64,000 nt of DNA from Hafnia alvei (GTDB lineage: Bacteria > Pseudomonadota > Gammaproteobacteria > Enterobacterales > Enterobacteriaceae), in NCBI RefSeq assembly GCF_034424155.1, contig NZ_CP139992.1, positions 1,256,012 through 1,320,011 on the forward strand, given 5' to 3'. A model generated the notes under the pieces. It was not told the DNA's origin. It searched no databases and saw only the letters and a list, made by a program, of their open reading frames with translations. A program made the position numbers and the translations under genes. Positions 37,449-47,547 of this stretch are shown piece after piece; the first letter of the stretch is position 1, and every line of letters starts with the position of its first letter.

Positions 37449-37931
37449 ATGAACAAGGTTGCTCAGTATTACCGTCAATGGGTCGCGGCATTAACCGAAC
37501 GATTGAAAAACGGCGAGCGTGACATTGATGCGCTGATTGGGAGCGCGGAAAAGCACTTAAACAAAGCGGAAGATCTCACGCATGATGAAGTTGAGCAGAT
37601 TAAACTCGCCGTGCGGCGCGATCTGGAAGAGTTCGCCCGTAGCTACGAAGAAAGCAAAGACGAGCTGACCGATAGCGTATTTATGCGCGTCATCAAAGAG
37701 AGTTTATGGCAGGAACTCGCCGATATTACCGATAAAACTCAGCTCGAATGGCGTGAAGTCTTCAAAGACGTCAGCCATCATGGCGTTTATCACAGCGGGG
37801 AAGTGGTTGGGCTTGGGCATCTTGTATGCGAAAAATGCCACTACACGCTTGATTTCTATACCCCTGAAGTTTTGCCGCTGTGCCCAAAATGCGGCCATGA
37901 CCAGTTCCACCGTAAGCCGTTCCAGCCTTAG
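37449..37931 (+). CDS. ybeL: YbeL, DUF1451 zinc-ribbon protein
   Basis: 160 residues, equal to E. coli YbeL. The N-terminal helical part (MNKVAQYYRQWVAALTERL) is followed by ESLWQELADITDKTQLEW and a C-terminal zinc ribbon with CEKC and CPKC pairs (LVCEKCHYTL, LPLCPKCGHD). GGAGG precedes the ATG. Its function is unknown. Placed between leuS and rihA as in E. coli, though several E. coli genes between are absent. Confidence 0.93.
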   Translation: MNKVAQYYRQWVAALTERLKNGERDIDALIGSAEKHLNKAEDLTHDEVEQIKLAVRRDLEEFARSYEESKDELTDSVFMRVIKESLWQELADITDKTQLEWREVFKDVSHHGVYHSGEVVGLGHLVCEKCHYTLDFYTPEVLPLCPKCGHDQFHRKPFQP

Positions 37932-37982
37932 GTTTTGGGAAACGTCATCCCCATTTTTCAGGGGATGACGAATAGTCAAACA

Positions 37983-38915
37983 TCAATACAGCGAAACCCG
38001 CTCCATCAAGAGTTTCACAAACCCTTCTCGATCGACGTTGAGCAATACTTCGGTATTTGGCGCATTTCCTGTGAGGTTATAGACGTCCGCCACAGTCATG
38101 CCCGTGGTGTATTTCCCCTGTGTTTCTACGCCAACCCAGTAGTGTGCCGAGGTAAATAATTCAGGTTTAAGCAACCATGCCACGACGCAGGGATCGTGCA
38201 TCGCTGCGCCCGGTAGTTTACGCGGCCCGCTAAGATAGAGCGGCAGATAGAAATCAAGCATTTCGGCTACGGCCTTCGCTACTGGATTATTTATAGCGCG
38301 AATTTGTTCGACTTCATCTGCCATCACCAAGGCTTGATGGGTCATATTTAGTCCAGCCATCACTAATGGCACGCCCGATTGCATCACAATTTCAGCGGCT
38401 TCGGGGTCAACAATGATATTGAATTCTGCTGCCGGCGTGGCGTTACCGCCGTCGATGCCGCCGCCCATGAAGACGATGCGTGAAATCTTGGTTTTCAGCT
38501 CTGAGTATTGTGATAGCAATAGCGCGGCGTTGGTCATTGGCCCTGTTACGACTAGCGTTATCGGCGTATCTGATTCGCGAAGAATTTTTGCCATCAGTTC
38601 AACGGCATTGAGCGGATGAGGCTGAATGGTGGCGGCTGGCAGCTTGGTGGTTCCCATTCCGGTTTCGCCATGCACGTGGTCAGCAATCATTAATTTGCGC
38701 ATTAGCGGTTGGTGCGCTCCGCCTGCAACAGGAATATCGGTACGCTGCATGAGCGTGAGTAACCCTAGCGCGTTGTGCAGCGTTTTCTCTGGGGTCTGGT
38801 TGCCCGCTGAGGTGGTGACGGCCTTGATATCCAACTCAGGGGAATGTAAGGCCATCGCCAGTGCAATTGCATCGTCAAGGCCCGGATCGCAGTCAAAAAT
38901 GATAGGGGTTGGCAT
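37983..38915 (-). CDS. Nucleoside hydrolase, second RihA-like copy
   Basis: 310 residues from ATG 38915, with GGAGGAAAACCG upstream; the longer frame upstream overlaps the neighbouring gene. The N-terminal [15 protein letters not shown] is the calcium/ribose-binding DxDxxxDD motif of the inosine-uridine hydrolase family, and [11 protein letters not shown] the C-terminal aspartate motif. It cleaves nucleosides to base and ribose; by closeness to RihA, pyrimidine ribonucleosides are likely. It lies 13 bases downstream of a second, more RihA-like gene, indicating a tandem duplication followed by divergence. Confidence 0.88.
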   Translation of the reverse strand: MPTPIIFDCDPGLDDAIALAMALHSPELDIKAVTTSAGNQTPEKTLHNALGLLTLMQRTDIPVAGGAHQPLMRKLMIADHVHGETGMGTTKLPAATIQPHPLNAVELMAKILRESDTPITLVVTGPMTNAALLLSQYSELKTKISRIVFMGGGIDGGNATPAAEFNIIVDPEAAEIVMQSGVPLVMAGLNMTHQALVMADEVEQIRAINNPVAKAVAEMLDFYLPLYLSGPRKLPGAAMHDPCVVAWLLKPELFTSAHYWVGVETQGKYTTGMTVADVYNLTGNAPNTEVLLNVDREGFVKLLMERVSLY

Positions 38916-38928
38916 CGGTTTTCCTCCG

Positions 38929-39876
38929 TTAGCGCAGATTGGCGTAGGCGGTGCCGACGCGTTCAACCAGTAAATCGACGAATGCCTGACGATCGATATC
39001 CATCATTACGGTGGTATTTGGAGCGTTGTTGGTCAGACTGTAGTAATCCACCACGGTCATTCCTTGTGTGTATTTACCTTGTGTTTCAACACCGACCCAG
39101 CGTTCAACGCAGGTAAACATTGATGGCTTAATCAGCCATGCGATGGTGCAAGGATCGTGTAGCGGAGCGCCTTGGAATCCCCATTTTTCCTGTTTGTGAT
39201 ATTCCATGAAGAAATCCAGCAGGTCAGCGACCACCGCGGCGACGGGATTATCCAACTGACGGAAACGTTCAATATCTTCACTCATGATTTGGGCCCGATG
39301 GGTGACATCAAGTCCGGCCATAACTATCGGTAGCCCTGATTGGAATACGATTTCGGCCGCTTCAGGATCGACATAAATATTAAACTCGGCGGCAGGTGTC
39401 CAGTTGCCGAGCCCAGCGGCACCGCCCATGATCACGATGCGCGCAATTTTAGGCTTTAATTCGGCATGTGAGGTGAGGAGTAATGCAATATTAGTGAGTG
39501 GCCCGGTCGCAACAATCGTCATCGGCTCCTTGCTTTCACGCAGGGTTTTGGCGATAAGCTCAACGGCATTGCATTGTTGTGGTGCGAAGTTGGGTTCTGG
39601 AAGCTCTGGGCCATCTAAACCGCTTTCGCCATGCACGTTGTCGGCGATAATTAGCTCGCGCATCAGAGGTTTCACTGCGCCGCCAGCCACTGGAATATCG
39701 TTTCTTTGCAGCAGGGTTAAAATGCGCAGAGCATTGCGCAGAGTTTTCTCTGGCGTTTGGTTGCCCGCGGAGGTGGTAACGGCTTTGAGGTCGAGCTCTG
39801 GTGAGGCAAGGGCAAGGATGAGCGCAATAGCGTCATCGTGGCCAGGATCGCAATCAAGGATAATAGGTAAAGACAT
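38929..39876 (-). CDS. rihA: Pyrimidine-specific ribonucleoside hydrolase RihA
   Basis: 315 residues. [19 protein letters not shown] is the catalytic DxDxxxDD motif; [36 protein letters not shown] and [15 protein letters not shown] follow E. coli RihA closely. It hydrolyses cytidine and uridine. In E. coli rihA is also next to gltL, which supports calling this copy the orthologue. The downstream paralogue (37983-38915) is very likely cotranscribed. Confidence 0.95.
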   Translation of the reverse strand: MSLPIILDCDPGHDDAIALILALASPELDLKAVTTSAGNQTPEKTLRNALRILTLLQRNDIPVAGGAVKPLMRELIIADNVHGESGLDGPELPEPNFAPQQCNAVELIAKTLRESKEPMTIVATGPLTNIALLLTSHAELKPKIARIVIMGGAAGLGNWTPAAEFNIYVDPEAAEIVFQSGLPIVMAGLDVTHRAQIMSEDIERFRQLDNPVAAVVADLLDFFMEYHKQEKWGFQGAPLHDPCTIAWLIKPSMFTCVERWVGVETQGKYTQGMTVVDYYSLTNNAPNTTVMMDIDRQAFVDLLVERVGTAYANLR

Positions 39877-40070
39877 TCGAGAAGACTCCTGTCATTAGCG
39901 GGTTTTATTGTTTGAGCTTATTTATTTGAAGAAGATTGTTTAATAATGATTGTTTGAAAATTAATGTGTGACCAGCTTAACGCGCAGAAGAAATTTGGAA
40001 TAGAAAAGCGAGTGGAAAGCGTGAGGTAATGCGCAATCCCACACGATTGTGGAAATTGCGCACGAAAACA

Positions 40071-40796
40071 TTAATGAATGATTTTAGCGAGGAAATCCTT
40101 GGCGCGATCGGATTCTGGATTATTGAAGAAGTCGTCTTTGTTGCGATCTTCCACAATTTTGCCTTCATCCATAAAGATTACGCGGTTGGCTACTTTACGC
40201 GCAAAGCCCATTTCATGCGTCACCACCATCATGGTCATGCCTTCTTTTGCCAGTTCGACCATAACATCCAGCACTTCGTTGATCATTTCAGGATCGAGCG
40301 CCGAGGTGGGTTCATCAAACAGCATGGCGACAGGATCCATACACAACGCACGTGCAATAGCCACGCGCTGTTGCTGTCCACCGGAAAGCTGGCTAGGGAA
40401 TTTGTCAGCATGAGAGCTAAGCCCTACGCGTTCCAGCAATTTTAGCCCTTTGCTTTTTGCCGCGGCTTTTTCGCGGCCTAGTACTTTCACCTGTGCCAAC
40501 GTGAGGTTTTCGATAATCGACAAATGTGGAAACAGTTCAAAATGCTGAAAAACCATGCCCACTTTCGAGCGTAGCTTGGCTAAATCCGTGCGTTTATCGT
40601 TAACCTGAATTCCGTTCACCGTGATCTCGCCTTTTTGAATCGGCTCCAGACCATTAACGGTTTTTATCAACGTTGATTTACCTGAACCAGAAGGGCCGCA
40701 TACCACCACCACTTCGCCTTTTTTCACTTCCGTGGAGCAGTCTGCCAGCACCTGAAAGTGACCATACCACTTAGAAACATTTTTCAGGGAAATCAT
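40071..40796 (-). CDS. gltL: Glutamate/aspartate ABC transporter, ATP-binding subunit
   Basis: 241 residues from ATG 40796 (the overlapping ATG at 40799 adds one Met). Walker A GPSGSGKST, signature LSGGQQQR, Walker B MLFDEPTSALD. The sequence follows E. coli GltL nearly throughout (MVFQHFELFPHLSIIENLTL). It powers uptake of glutamate and aspartate with GltJ, GltK and the binding protein GltI. Overlaps the gltK stop. Confidence 0.97.
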   Translation of the reverse strand: MISLKNVSKWYGHFQVLADCSTEVKKGEVVVVCGPSGSGKSTLIKTVNGLEPIQKGEITVNGIQVNDKRTDLAKLRSKVGMVFQHFELFPHLSIIENLTLAQVKVLGREKAAAKSKGLKLLERVGLSSHADKFPSQLSGGQQQRVAIARALCMDPVAMLFDEPTSALDPEMINEVLDVMVELAKEGMTMMVVTHEMGFARKVANRVIFMDEGKIVEDRNKDDFFNNPESDRAKDFLAKIIH

Positions 40797-41470
40797 CAAA
40801 CAGTCCTTTTTTTCAAGTAATTAACCAGCGCCGAAGCGGCTAGGCTGATAATAAAATAGACAAAACCGGCAAACAGAATCATTTCAACCTGCGTTCCATC
40901 ACGTTCCCCAATGGTTGACGCGGTGCGGAAGAAATCGGCCAAGCTGAGTACGTACACCAGTGAAGTATCTTGAAAGAGCACAATTCCCTGAGTGAGCAGC
41001 AGCGGCACCATGGCGCGGAACGCCTGAGGCAGGATCACCAAACGCATCGATTGCCAGTGGGTCATGCCTAACGCTAGCGAAGCGCCGGACTGCCCCTTGG
41101 ACACGCTTTGGATGCCCGCACGAATGATTTCTGAGTAGTAGGCGGCTTCGAATAGAGAAAACGCTACCATGGCTGAGATAAGCCGAATATCGTTTTTTGG
41201 TGATAGGCCTAGAACTTGTTGTAATAAGCTTGGAACAACAAGATAGAACCAAAGTAAAACCATCACCAACGGTACGGAGCGGAACAGGTTGACGTAGAGC
41301 GTGGCAAACCAGCTAATCGGTTTGAACGACGATAAACGCATGACGGCTAAAACCGTGCCCCAGATAATGCCAAAGACCACGGCGATGACCGTGATTTTTA
41401 GCGTAATCACCATCCCATTCATCAGATAGGGCAGGCTAGGAACAATAGAACTCCAATCAAACTCGTACAT
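40796..41470 (-). CDS. gltK: Glutamate/aspartate ABC transporter, permease GltK
   Basis: 224 residues, E. coli length. Five or so hydrophobic helices and the EAA-loop ([20 protein letters not shown]), the binding-protein-dependent permease signature for polar amino acids. It pairs with GltJ to form the channel. One-base overlap with gltJ and overlap with gltL. Confidence 0.97.
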   Translation of the reverse strand: MYEFDWSSIVPSLPYLMNGMVITLKITVIAVVFGIIWGTVLAVMRLSSFKPISWFATLYVNLFRSVPLVMVLLWFYLVVPSLLQQVLGLSPKNDIRLISAMVAFSLFEAAYYSEIIRAGIQSVSKGQSGASLALGMTHWQSMRLVILPQAFRAMVPLLLTQGIVLFQDTSLVYVLSLADFFRTASTIGERDGTQVEMILFAGFVYFIISLAASALVNYLKKRTV

Positions 41471-42210
41471 TATTTGCTCCCCATATTCCCTGGTAGCTGA
41501 ATCTTGCGCTCGACGAAGTGCATGATCAGCATGATCACCGCGTTGATGGCAATATAGGCCAGCGTGATGGCGGTAAAGGATTCGTAGGCATGAGCAGAAT
41601 AATCGAGCAGCTTGCCTGCCTGAGCCGCCATGTCGACCAGCCCAATAGTTGATGCGATAGCCGAGTTCTTCACCAAGTTAAGCATTTCGGACGTCATTGG
41701 CGGAACGATCACGCGATAGGCATTAGGCAACAAGACATAACGGTAGGTTTGTGGAAGCGTGAGCCCCATGGCTAAACCGGCGCTTTTTTGCCCGCGTGGC
41801 AGCGATTGAATGCCTGAGCGAACCTGTTCACACACGCGTGCAGCGGTAAATAATCCCAGACATAGCATCGAGGAAACGAAGAACTGGATGTTGGGGTCGA
41901 GCTCGCTCTTAAACCACATGCCGATATCAGCGGGCAATAATTCGGGGATCACTAGATACCACGTAAAGAATTGCACAATCAGCGGAACGTTGCGGAAAAG
42001 CTCGACGTAACACATGCCGAGGCTTGAGAGAAAGCGGTTAGGAACGGTGCGTAGGATACCGAAAATAGAACCGACGAAAAACGCGATGATCCACGCACAG
42101 ATAGACAGGGCTACCGTGACCTGAAAACCAGACCAGATCCACCCCAGATACGTTGTGTTGCCGAAAGGTGCCTGTTGCAAAAAGATGCCCCAGTTCCAGT
42201 CAATAGACAT
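41470..42210 (-). CDS. gltJ: Glutamate/aspartate ABC transporter, permease GltJ
   Basis: 246 residues, E. coli length. Hydrophobic helices and the EAA-loop ([20 protein letters not shown]). [18 protein letters not shown] start matches GltJ. It is separated from gltI by a 259-base gap with a strong terminator, so gltJKL are probably made at a lower level than the binding protein. Confidence 0.97.
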   Translation of the reverse strand: MSIDWNWGIFLQQAPFGNTTYLGWIWSGFQVTVALSICAWIIAFFVGSIFGILRTVPNRFLSSLGMCYVELFRNVPLIVQFFTWYLVIPELLPADIGMWFKSELDPNIQFFVSSMLCLGLFTAARVCEQVRSGIQSLPRGQKSAGLAMGLTLPQTYRYVLLPNAYRVIVPPMTSEMLNLVKNSAIASTIGLVDMAAQAGKLLDYSAHAYESFTAITLAYIAINAVIMLIMHFVERKIQLPGNMGSK

Positions 42211-42332
42211 AGATAGCTCCCTAAAGTGAGATACGGCAATAACCTATTCAGACGTCAGGCTGGGTAGATAACCGCACACACGAAAATTGATGACAGTCAC
42301 TTTTGAATTGGAGACAAGACAACTGCGGCGAG

Positions 42333-42359
42333 AAAAAGGGGGAGGGAACGATCTCCCCC
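42333..42359 (-). terminator. Terminator between gltI and gltJ
   Basis: On the minus strand GGGGGAG-ATCGTTCC-CTCCCCC is followed by TTTTTCTCG, a textbook rho-independent terminator about 110 bases after the gltI stop. It would end most transcripts after gltI while letting some continue into gltJKL. Confidence 0.9.
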
Positions 42360-42469
42360 AATCCCGTCTGCCTAAAGTTTTGTCAGCAATCTAGCGCCCT
42401 TGCGTAACTCGAATAACAATGGCGATTGTCTCCGTCTCCTTAATTTTTACATCGTGCGGAGACTAGGAT
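42333..42469 (-). ncRNA. sroC: SroC-like small RNA region in the gltI 3' UTR
   Basis: In E. coli and Salmonella the sponge RNA SroC, which pairs with GcvB, comes from the gltI-gltJ intergenic part of the gltI mRNA and ends at its terminator. Here the same gap ends in a strong terminator (42333-42359) after about 110 bases of non-coding sequence, so an SroC equivalent is expected. The sequence itself is not conserved enough for me to confirm by eye, and the 5' end would be set by RNase E, so the left boundary is arbitrary. Confidence 0.5.
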
Positions 42470-43402
42470 TTATTTAGCGATTTGGTCGTTAGGGGCTTTG
42501 AACAATGCTTTCATGTCATCAGAAAGCGCAAAGTTCATATTCATATTTTTTGGTGGAATTGGTTGATTGAACCAACGTTCAAACCATTTAGCGGCTTCGC
42601 CAGAGGTTTGCGCTTTGGCAATGGTTTCATCCATCAGCTTTTTAAAGGCTGGATCGTTCTTACGCAGCATACAGCCGTAGGCTTCATGCGACTGAGGAGT
42701 GCCAACAATTTCCCACTGATCGGGTTTCTTCGCTTTAGCACGCTCACCGGCCAATAAGGCGTCATCCATCATAAAGGCCACTGCGCGACCGCTTTCCAGA
42801 GTACGGAATGAGTCACCGTGATCTTTGGCGCTGATGATGCGCATTTTCATATTGTCTTTCTCGTTCAGCTTATTGAGCAGGATCTCAGAGGTGGTGCCTG
42901 ATGTGACCACGACCGGCTTGCCCGCCAGATCTTTGAAATCTTTAATATCGCCGCCTTTTTTCACCAGCAGACGAGTACCGACGACGAAGATCGAGTTAGA
43001 GAAAGCCGCTTGTTGCTGGCGCTCTGCGTTGTTGGTGGTGGAACCACATTCAAAATCAAAGGTCCCGTTTTGCAGCAGTGGGATTCGGTTCTGCGAGGTG
43101 ATTGGCAACATTTTTACCTGTAAATTAGGCATGTTCAGCTGCTTTTTAACCGCATCAACGATTTGATTAGAATAGTCTTGGGAATAGCCCACCACTTTCT
43201 GCGCGTTATCGTAATAAGAGAAAGGTACAGAAGATTCGCGATGACCAACGACGATAACGCCGCTGCTTTTAATCTTTTGTAATGTGTCTGCAGAGGCTTC
43301 AGCTTTCTGGGCGTCTGCTGCTTTTGCTTCATCTGCGGCGTGAGCCACGGTGCTAGACATACCGATTAGCAGCATTGATAACGCCAGTTTGCGCATTTGC
43401 AT
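42470..43402 (-). CDS. gltI: Glutamate/aspartate periplasmic binding protein
   Basis: 310 residues with a signal peptide ending in STVAHAADE. The solute-binding type 3 fold is evident in GVIVVGHRESSVPFSYYDN and FDFECGSTTNN. Compared with E. coli (302 residues) there is a slightly longer Ala/Lys-rich stretch after the signal peptide. It captures glutamate and aspartate for GltJKL. Known in E. coli and Salmonella as a GcvB target, which fits the downstream sRNA region. Confidence 0.97.
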   Translation of the reverse strand: MQMRKLALSMLLIGMSSTVAHAADEAKAADAQKAEASADTLQKIKSSGVIVVGHRESSVPFSYYDNAQKVVGYSQDYSNQIVDAVKKQLNMPNLQVKMLPITSQNRIPLLQNGTFDFECGSTTNNAERQQQAAFSNSIFVVGTRLLVKKGGDIKDFKDLAGKPVVVTSGTTSEILLNKLNEKDNMKMRIISAKDHGDSFRTLESGRAVAFMMDDALLAGERAKAKKPDQWEIVGTPQSHEAYGCMLRKNDPAFKKLMDETIAKAQTSGEAAKWFERWFNQPIPPKNMNMNFALSDDMKALFKAPNDQIAK

Positions 43403-43813
43403 TCGCGTACTCCTTTGATTGTTGTGTTACAAGTTTCACATTTAATTGTTATATGTAGCTTTTGTTACTGCTTTTTATCTGTTCGTACGTGGGAGCCGGA
43501 ACGATGGCACCGCTGTACGTTTACCCATTGTCGAAATTGGTTGTCTCTTATTTGGCGTGCAAAATACGTCTGCACTTGATAGCAAAATAGCCTAATGTAA
43601 CCAAATTGATATCTTTATGTTTATATTTTGAGACATAAACCGCACCATTTAGTGGCATAAAATTCCCGATGCACAAAAATAAAGCACTCAATGCATCAAT
43701 TTTGTGCAGCGTTTTTATGGATTAACGCCAACGCATGGTTTTCGGTCGTTATGCGGAAAATACTGCAAGAGGTATGCCAGAAATTGAGCTCCGCGCGGGA
43801 GCTCATGGCGATG
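43403..43813. other. Intergenic region upstream of gltI
   Basis: About 410 bases between the gltI start and the PPOX gene's stop. It must hold the gltI promoter. An inverted repeat TGCACAAAA...TTTTGTGCA lies at about 43672-43710 and a longer CGTAC...GTACG pair near 43486-43520. Open frames here have no support. No RNA gene was recognised. Confidence 0.5.
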
Positions 43814-44401
43814 TTAGGCTTGAGAGGCTGCTTGAGATAGGGCGATGTGGGCGCGGACAATTTCCATGATAGAAGGCAGTGACTTAGGATCAAGCTGGCG
43901 TTCAGCGTCCCATAAGCCCCCAAAGGTCACGGCTCTGCCACAGTGGATAAAGGCTTCTTCAACGTTAATCACCAGCACGCTACGAGCGGCATTTTCTTGC
44001 ACATTGAAGCGCTGGCATAGCTCAGGATCGACGCTGATTTGTGCGCTGCCGTTCACACGAAAGGCTTCACTCCAACCCGGAATTAAAAACAGCAGCCCGA
44101 TCGTTGGATTATTCAGCAGATTACGAATGCCGTCTAAGCGATTGTTGCCCGGTAAGTCGGGCAGCAACAGCGTCTTTTCATCTTCCACTACGACAAAGCC
44201 CGCATCTCCGCCTTTGGGAGAGCAGTCCATTCCGTTTTCACCAACCGTTGAAATCACGACAAATGTAGACGACGCGATCAGCTGACGGGCGTAGCTATCA
44301 ATGTGATCAATTTGCTTCTGCAGCACCATCTTATTGGGCTGAGCATAGTGTTCACGCAATTTTTGCTCATCGGCAATGATAAATTCAGGATTTAGCTGCA
44401 T
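43814..44401 (-). CDS. Pyridoxamine 5'-phosphate oxidase-family protein
   Basis: 195 residues from ATG 44401 (MQLNPEFIIADEQKLREHY), with GAGAAAGTG just before it; the frame runs 21 codons further upstream without support. Split-barrel flavin-binding fold: FVVISTVGENGMDCSPKGGD, LPGNNRLDGIRNLLNNPTIG, FRVNGSAQIS. Such proteins bind FMN, F420 or heme; the actual reaction is unknown. It stands alone between gltI and lnt, and its place is not part of the E. coli order. Confidence 0.85.
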   Translation of the reverse strand: MQLNPEFIIADEQKLREHYAQPNKMVLQKQIDHIDSYARQLIASSTFVVISTVGENGMDCSPKGGDAGFVVVEDEKTLLLPDLPGNNRLDGIRNLLNNPTIGLLFLIPGWSEAFRVNGSAQISVDPELCQRFNVQENAARSVLVINVEEAFIHCGRAVTFGGLWDAERQLDPKSLPSIMEIVRAHIALSQAASQA

Positions 44402-44520
44402 CACTTTCTCATTAATGACTAGGGAAATTGCGGGCACATTAACAGCAGTGAGTATGATTCGCAATCGCGAAAATAACCCTATTTGATTGAGGGGACGGTG
44501 TTCTGGGGAGTTGAGAAGTA

Positions 44521-44541
44521 CCTCCCCCGAGAAGGGGGAGG
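44521..44541 (-). terminator. Hairpin downstream of lnt
   Basis: CCTCCCCC-GAGAA-GGGGGAGG, an 8-bp stem 11 bases after the lnt stop. The minus-strand sequence after it (TACTTCTCAAC) has no U-tract, so it may stabilise the 3' end or terminate poorly. Confidence 0.45.
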
Positions 44542-44551
44542 TGGTGCGGGA

Positions 44552-46075
44552 TTAACGGCGTTTACGTCCGGCAATCAGCGCAAGAGCGGCCATCACAAAG
44601 GTAATAATCCATAGTGGGATAGAACCAAAGCGGGCGTAAGGCGTGATGCCTGTTGTCGGTGCAACGTTAACTTCCAGCACCTTGCGTTCAAACTGTGGAA
44701 TTTCCGCAATCACATTGCCTGAAGCATCAACCGCAGCGGTAACGCCGTTGTTGGTGCTGCGCAGCAGTGGACGACCCAGTTCTAACGCACGCATCCGTGC
44801 CATTTGGAAATGCTGCCATGGGCCAATGGAGTGGCCGAACCACGCATCGTTAGACACGGTGAGCAAGAAGTTAGTGTCTGGGCGGAAGTTAGCACGTACC
44901 TGTTCGCCAAGCACGATTTCATAGCAAATAGCCGCGGTTAGGTTATATCCCTGCACGCTGAGCTGTGGCTGGATATAGTCTCCACGACTAAAGGCTGACA
45001 TCGGCAGGTTAAAGAACGGTGCTAGAGGACGCAGCAAATCTTCCATCGGCACAAATTCACCAAAAGGAACCAGATGGTGCTTGTTGTAGCGGTTTTTGCT
45101 CGGATAAACGTACGGTTCTTTCTCACCCAAGACGATCACGGTGTTGTAATAACGTGGGCCATATTCGCCCATGCGGTCATCAACAATACCGGTAATCAGG
45201 CTGCTGTGGTGTGAGCGGAACAGGCTGTCGAGCATGGTTAAGAACTGGTTCTGATTCTTTTCAGTATCTGGGATTGCGGATTCCGGCCAAATAATAATCG
45301 GCGCTTTCCCCAGATAAGGACGTGATTCATCCAGATAGGTTTGCAGCGTGGTGATCAGCGCGTTCGGATCCCATTTCATGGATTGCTCAATGTTACCCTG
45401 AACCATTGCCACGTTAACCGCTTTGTCTGTTTGGTTCTGATACCACTGAATGCCGCGCAGCGGCCAAGGTAATAACAACAGCGCGAGAGCAACAATCGCG
45501 GGGACAATTTTGCGCAGACAGACCGAAAGCACAACCAATCCACTGATAATCATCAGTAAATAGGTGATGGTGTCCATACCCGCAATGGGAGCAATGCCTT
45601 TCAGCGGGCCGTTGATCTGGCTATAGCCAAACTGAAGCCACGGGAAGCCGGTTAATACCCAGCCGCGCAGGAATTCAGTCAATTGCCAAAGCGCCGGAGC
45701 CGCGATAACTAAACGCCAAACGTTCGCCTTAGGCCAAAAACGATTGAGCACACCGGCAAAAAGCATCGGATACAGCGCAAGATAGGCGGCCAGCAGCACG
45801 ACCAGTGACATACTCACCGGCGTTGGCATGCCGCCAAACTGTTCAATACTGACGTAAACCCAGTTGATTCCCGTTCCGAATAACCCCATTCCCCACAGAA
45901 AACCTAAACCGATGGCTTGTTTCGTGGTGCGGTTAAGCGTAACGGCAAGCAGGCCAATCAGTGAAATGAGAGCCGCAGGCCAGAAATCATAGGGAGAGAA
46001 CGAGAGGGTGCCAGCGGCACCCAAGATAAGCGCCAGCAGGGCGCGAACCCACTGGCGTTGAAGTAATGAACACAT
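44552..46075 (-). CDS. lnt: Apolipoprotein N-acyltransferase
   Basis: 507 residues from ATG 46075 ([19 protein letters not shown]), matching the length and start of E. coli Lnt; the longer frame begins inside corC. About six N-terminal helices then a nitrilase-like domain with the catalytic Glu in IIWPESAIP, Lys in [10 protein letters not shown] and Cys in [12 protein letters not shown]. It adds the third acyl chain to lipoproteins at the inner membrane. Encoded downstream of corC with an 8-base gap. Confidence 0.97.
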   Translation of the reverse strand: MCSLLQRQWVRALLALILGAAGTLSFSPYDFWPAALISLIGLLAVTLNRTTKQAIGLGFLWGMGLFGTGINWVYVSIEQFGGMPTPVSMSLVVLLAAYLALYPMLFAGVLNRFWPKANVWRLVIAAPALWQLTEFLRGWVLTGFPWLQFGYSQINGPLKGIAPIAGMDTITYLLMIISGLVVLSVCLRKIVPAIVALALLLLPWPLRGIQWYQNQTDKAVNVAMVQGNIEQSMKWDPNALITTLQTYLDESRPYLGKAPIIIWPESAIPDTEKNQNQFLTMLDSLFRSHHSSLITGIVDDRMGEYGPRYYNTVIVLGEKEPYVYPSKNRYNKHHLVPFGEFVPMEDLLRPLAPFFNLPMSAFSRGDYIQPQLSVQGYNLTAAICYEIVLGEQVRANFRPDTNFLLTVSNDAWFGHSIGPWQHFQMARMRALELGRPLLRSTNNGVTAAVDASGNVIAEIPQFERKVLEVNVAPTTGITPYARFGSIPLWIITFVMAALALIAGRKRR

Positions 46076-46082
46076 GTTGTTA

Positions 46083-46967
46083 TTAATCTTCCAGATCCAA
46101 TTTCGGTTGAGGGGACTCATCCGGGATTTTGACATGAACCTGTATAATGCGTCGACTATCGGCCATGGCTACTTTGAATTGGTAACCATCAATGTCAATG
46201 GTTTCGCCGCGTGCCGGTAGGTGGCCAAAGGCTTGCATTACCAAGCCACCCACGGTATCAACTTCTTCGTCGCTGAAGTGAGTACCGAAGGCTTCGTTAA
46301 AGTCTTCAATTTGAGTCAACGCACGCACGGTATACATGTGGCGGCTGATTTGACGCACATCGCGATCTTCAACTTCGTCATATTCATCGTCGATTTCACC
46401 CACAATAAGCTCGAGGATATCTTCGATGGTAACCAAGCCAGAAACGCCACCGAATTCATCGATAACGATCGCCATGTGATAACGCTGTGAACGGAACTCT
46501 TTGAGCATACGGTCAACACGTTTGCTCTCTGGAACAACCACGGCCGCGCGCAGCACTCTGTCGATGCTGAACGGCTCAGAATCGCTGCGCATAAACGGCA
46601 GCAAGTCTTTCGCCATCAGGATCCCTTCGATGTGATCTTTATCTTCGCTAATCACCGGAAAACGAGAGTGGGCAGAATCAACAATCACGTCTAGACATTC
46701 TTCCAGCGTCTGATTACGTTTCAAGGTGACCATTTGGCTACGTGGGATCATGATGTCGCGAACGCGCTGCTCCGCAATATCCATCACGCCTTCCAGCATG
46801 TCACGGGTATCGGGATCGATCAGATCGTTTTGTTCGGAATCACGGATCAGTTCAACTAAATCTCCACGGTTTTTAGGTTCTCCGTGGAACAGCTGATTGA
46901 GAATCAGAGAGAAAAAACCCTTTTTGGGACTGGGGCTATCGTTGTTTTGTGAATGGTCGTCGCTCAT
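46083..46967 (-). CDS. corC: CorC, CBS-domain protein of magnesium/cobalt homeostasis
   Basis: 294 residues. Two CBS repeats ([20 protein letters not shown] and [20 protein letters not shown]) and a C-terminal CorC/HlyC domain ([20 protein letters not shown]). No membrane domain, as in CorC of E. coli (ybeX). It is linked to Mg2+/Co2+ efflux in Salmonella and to ribosome assembly through its neighbour ybeY. Between ybeY and lnt in the conserved order. Confidence 0.96.
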   Translation of the reverse strand: MSDDHSQNNDSPSPKKGFFSLILNQLFHGEPKNRGDLVELIRDSEQNDLIDPDTRDMLEGVMDIAEQRVRDIMIPRSQMVTLKRNQTLEECLDVIVDSAHSRFPVISEDKDHIEGILMAKDLLPFMRSDSEPFSIDRVLRAAVVVPESKRVDRMLKEFRSQRYHMAIVIDEFGGVSGLVTIEDILELIVGEIDDEYDEVEDRDVRQISRHMYTVRALTQIEDFNEAFGTHFSDEEVDTVGGLVMQAFGHLPARGETIDIDGYQFKVAMADSRRIIQVHVKIPDESPQPKLDLED

Positions 46968-47047
46968 GGCGTTAGTGTGTGGTTACTCATATAAGTGGTC
47001 AATAATTCACGTCATACGGCGCGATTAGGGGCCGCATGACGCAATAG

Positions 47048-47521
47048 TTAATCGGATTCTTTTTCCGCCGCGTAGGGATCGGGATACCCGAGTTCCTGCA
47101 TGATTTCGGCTTCTAAAGCTTCCATTTCTTCTGCTTCTTCATCGATGATGTGGTCATACCCTAGCAGATGTAGACTGCCGTGAACAACCATATGCGCCCA
47201 ATGTGAGAGCAGGGAAATCTCTTGCTCTTTTGCTTCTGCTTCAACTACCTGCCGACAGATAATCATATCACCCAGCAGAGGAAGCTCAATGCCCGGAGGC
47301 GCTTCGAACGGGAAGGATAACACGTTGGTCGGTTTATCCTTACCACGATAGGTCATATTGAGCTCGTGACTCTCTGCTTCATCAACCAAACGAATGGTGA
47401 CTTCCGCCTCTTCTTGAAACTTAGGTAGCACCGCTTCAAGCCATTGACGGAAATCGGCCTCGGCGGGTAATCCCTCCGTGTTTTCGCAGGCGATTTGCAG
47501 ATCTAATATTACATTGCTCAT
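47048..47521 (-). CDS. ybeY: Endoribonuclease YbeY
   Basis: 157 residues. The metal-binding motif H-x3-H-x5-H is in [32 protein letters not shown] and [10 protein letters not shown] are the other conserved stretches. It is a single-strand-specific RNase in 16S rRNA 3'-end maturation and ribosome quality control. Between ybeZ and corC, as in E. coli. Confidence 0.97.
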   Translation of the reverse strand: MSNVILDLQIACENTEGLPAEADFRQWLEAVLPKFQEEAEVTIRLVDEAESHELNMTYRGKDKPTNVLSFPFEAPPGIELPLLGDMIICRQVVEAEAKEQEISLLSHWAHMVVHGSLHLLGYDHIIDEEAEEMEALEAEIMQELGYPDPYAAEKESD

Positions 47522-47547
47522 AGTGTGTTGCTCATAATACTTCCAGC

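Noticed and set aside
40020-40070. Terminator after gltL (TGCGCAAT...ATTGCGCA)
   Set aside because: An inverted repeat with inner GTGG/CCAC part exists, but no T-run follows on the minus strand, so I did not call it a terminator.
43655-43680. Possible sigma-54 promoter upstream of gltI (TGGCAT...TGCA)
   Set aside because: Spacing between the GG and GC elements is wrong for sigma-54.
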